Shown here piece after piece: positions 62,705-64,000 of a stretch of DNA of 64,000 bases. The position numbers and the translations under genes are program-made. Source of the stretch: Paenibacillus sp. FSL H8-0548 (GTDB lineage Bacteria > Bacillota > Bacilli > Paenibacillales > Paenibacillaceae); the NCBI RefSeq assembly GCF_038630985.1, contig NZ_CP152049.1, forward strand, positions 6,935,501 to 6,999,500, given 5' to 3'. The notes under the pieces are model-generated. The model saw only the letters and a program-made list of their open reading frames with translations. It ran no database searches and was not told the DNA's origin. Every line of letters starts with the position of its first letter. Within the stretch, counting starts at the first letter, position 1.

Positions 62705-64000
62705 TCAATTTTGCAGTTGCCTTTGCAGCTGCCAAAACTCATCGAACTCGCTTAGCAGCATATCAGCAGTGAGCTGTCCCTGCAAGTAAAAACGTCCGCG
62801 CTCCGTACTCATCTTAAAAAACTCATTATAATTCATATAATGGCTTGGCCGCTTGACTCCTCTATAATGGATAGGATCGTTATTCATCAGAATATAAGGC
62901 GCATAAGGACCAGTAGCATACTTTTCCTCATTCAGCGCATTATTGTAAATGGATATGACGCTTGCCGCGTCTGCAAAGTCTCGATTATTCTCCATGGTGG
63001 AGAGGTATACAATGAACCTCCAGGCCTCTTCACGATGCTTAGACTGCAAAGCAATTCCCCAGCCTGCCGCTCCAACATTAAAATGTGATATGCCCTGTGG
63101 TCCCGAAGGAAGAGGGGCTGTGGCCCATTCCATATCCTTGAGCTTTTCTATAAACATTGGAATGACGTCCGAGTCCTGAATCAGCATTGCCGCTTTACCG
63201 TCCATAAATGCTTGAACATGCTCAGTAAATCCCCAATCCATAGAGTCAGGATGAGAAATTTCGGTGTAAAGCTTGCGGTACAGCTCAAGAGCTTCCTGCG
63301 CCCGCTCGTCCTTAAAAATCGTAGTTCCATCCAAATTGAACATCGAATCATTCGTGCCGACATCGTCTCCATTGTAATCTTGAATCATGCTGGAGAGCAT
63401 GTATGCTGCACCTGGTCCGCCTCGGAAAGCAAAGCCGTATTGTCCCATCATCGGCTTCGTCAGCTGCTTGCCCACATAATAGAGCTGCTCCCACGTTTCC
63501 GGTACCTGAAGCGCTCTGGCATCAAACCAATCCTTGCGATAATAAAGCTGTACCTGATAAAGGCTGCTTGGTATGTAATAGGTGATATTGCCGACATCCC
63601 TGGCCATTAGCCTAGCATTTTCACTAAGTAGAGCATAATTGCCCCAGTGTGAAATGTTTTTTTCAAGGCTTGCGAGCAGACCGCGTGAAGCATATTCATG
63701 CGCCGTAATATCACGCACCTCAACGATATCAACCTCCCGGTTCTCCTCCAGCATCGTTAATATCGTCTTGTCTGGCGTAGAATTTTGTGGCGTAATCAAT
63801 TGAATGCTAATGTTCGGATGATCTGCTTCATACTGATCAATAAGCTGTTCGAGTTTCGCAGTCCGCTGCGGCGATATCAAGCTTTGAACAATCTTTAACG
63901 TTATTTTCTCATGCGCGGAATCAGCTGATTCCTCTTGCTCTATCTGAAGATCTACATTTTTCGTACAGCTGCATAAAATAGAAATCATGATGATGCATGA
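62705..64000 (-). CDS. Solute-binding lipoprotein, family 1 (N-terminus cut by window edge)
   Basis: About 432 residues within the window; the frame stays open to the right edge. The visible start is the end of a hydrophobic signal with lipobox-like ILCSC, so the first codons lie beyond 64000. The family 1 fold is clear (MLEENREVDIVEVRDI, AFMDGKAAMLIQDSDVIPMF, FNVGAAGWGIALQS). Its partner permeases are not in the window. No clear terminator was seen in 62508-62704. Confidence 0.88.
   Translation of the reverse strand, partial: SCIIMISILCSCTKNVDLQIEQEESADSAHEKITLKIVQSLISPQRTAKLEQLIDQYEADHPNISIQLITPQNSTPDKTILTMLEENREVDIVEVRDITAHEYASRGLLASLEKNISHWGNYALLSENARLMARDVGNITYYIPSSLYQVQLYYRKDWFDARALQVPETWEQLYYVGKQLTKPMMGQYGFAFRGGPGAAYMLSSMIQDYNGDDVGTNDSMFNLDGTTIFKDERAQEALELYRKLYTEISHPDSMDWGFTEHVQAFMDGKAAMLIQDSDVIPMFIEKLKDMEWATAPLPSGPQGISHFNVGAAGWGIALQSKHREEAWRFIVYLSTMENNRDFADAASVISIYNNALNEEKYATGPYAPYILMNNDPIHYRGVKRPSHYMNYNEFFKMSTERGRFYLQGQLTADMLLSEFDEFWQLQRQLQN

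Overview
The window reads as a chromosomal segment of a spore-forming, Gram-positive, low-to-moderate-GC member of the Bacillales, most like Paenibacillus. Supporting signs are the F1Fo ATPase operon order with AtpI and AtpZ, spoIIR, an S-layer-homology (SLH) exoprotein, a YesM/YesN-type sugar uptake locus, lipoteichoic acid synthase, strong AAGGAGG ribosome binding sites, TTG/GTG starts and many Rho-independent terminators. I see no plasmid, phage, IS transposase, CRISPR, rRNA or tRNA.

Layout. 1-3.6 kb: 5' part of the atp operon on the minus strand (atpZ-I-B-E-F-H-A, atpA cut by the left edge), with its own sigma-A promoter. 3.7-5.6 kb: upp-wecB. 5.7-12.8 kb: a membrane protein with a Ser/Gly/Cys tail, then an oligopeptide ABC transporter (oppABCDF). 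13.5-24 kb: the housekeeping block known from Bacillus subtilis (glyA, ywlG, rpiB, ywlE, mntP, sua5, spoIIR, prmC, prfA), here interrupted by an ECF41 sigma factor with its carboxymuconolactone-decarboxylase partner and by repeats. A ZTP riboswitch precedes rpiB-ywlG-glyA. 24-34 kb: ychF, the SLH protein, a four-gene lipid-linked glycosylation cassette, rrf2-trxA, and a TetR-controlled pair of SMR exporters. 34-42 kb: hisC, a GNAT/phosphatase/VanZ operon, mobA, glnS, a 1.5 kb repeat-filled gap, and a glutathione peroxidase behind a 36 bp palindrome. 42-50 kb: ccdC, a two-component system and a divergent sugar ABC transporter without its own ATPase. 50-58 kb: a PD-(D/E)XK/wHTH protein, katA, an orphan response regulator overlapping a PerR-like gene, an unexplained short transcription unit, cls, dgt and a DUF1540 gene. 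58-64 kb: vanY-like carboxypeptidase, ltaS, bcp, asparaginase and a truncated solute-binding lipoprotein.

Genes that act together: one-carbon/serine metabolism under ZTP control (rpiB-ywlG-glyA); peptide uptake (opp); envelope building (wecB, ltaS, cls, the glycosylation cassette, vanY); peroxide defence (katA, PerR-like, bcp, gpx, trxA).

The most unusual content is between genes: at least three families of dispersed palindromic or modular repeats, several ending on or just after stop codons, and a 350 nt transcription unit at 54.05-54.44 kb with a promoter, a structured leader that would pair with a start codon, a 64-codon reading frame and a terminator, which I cannot match to a known family.
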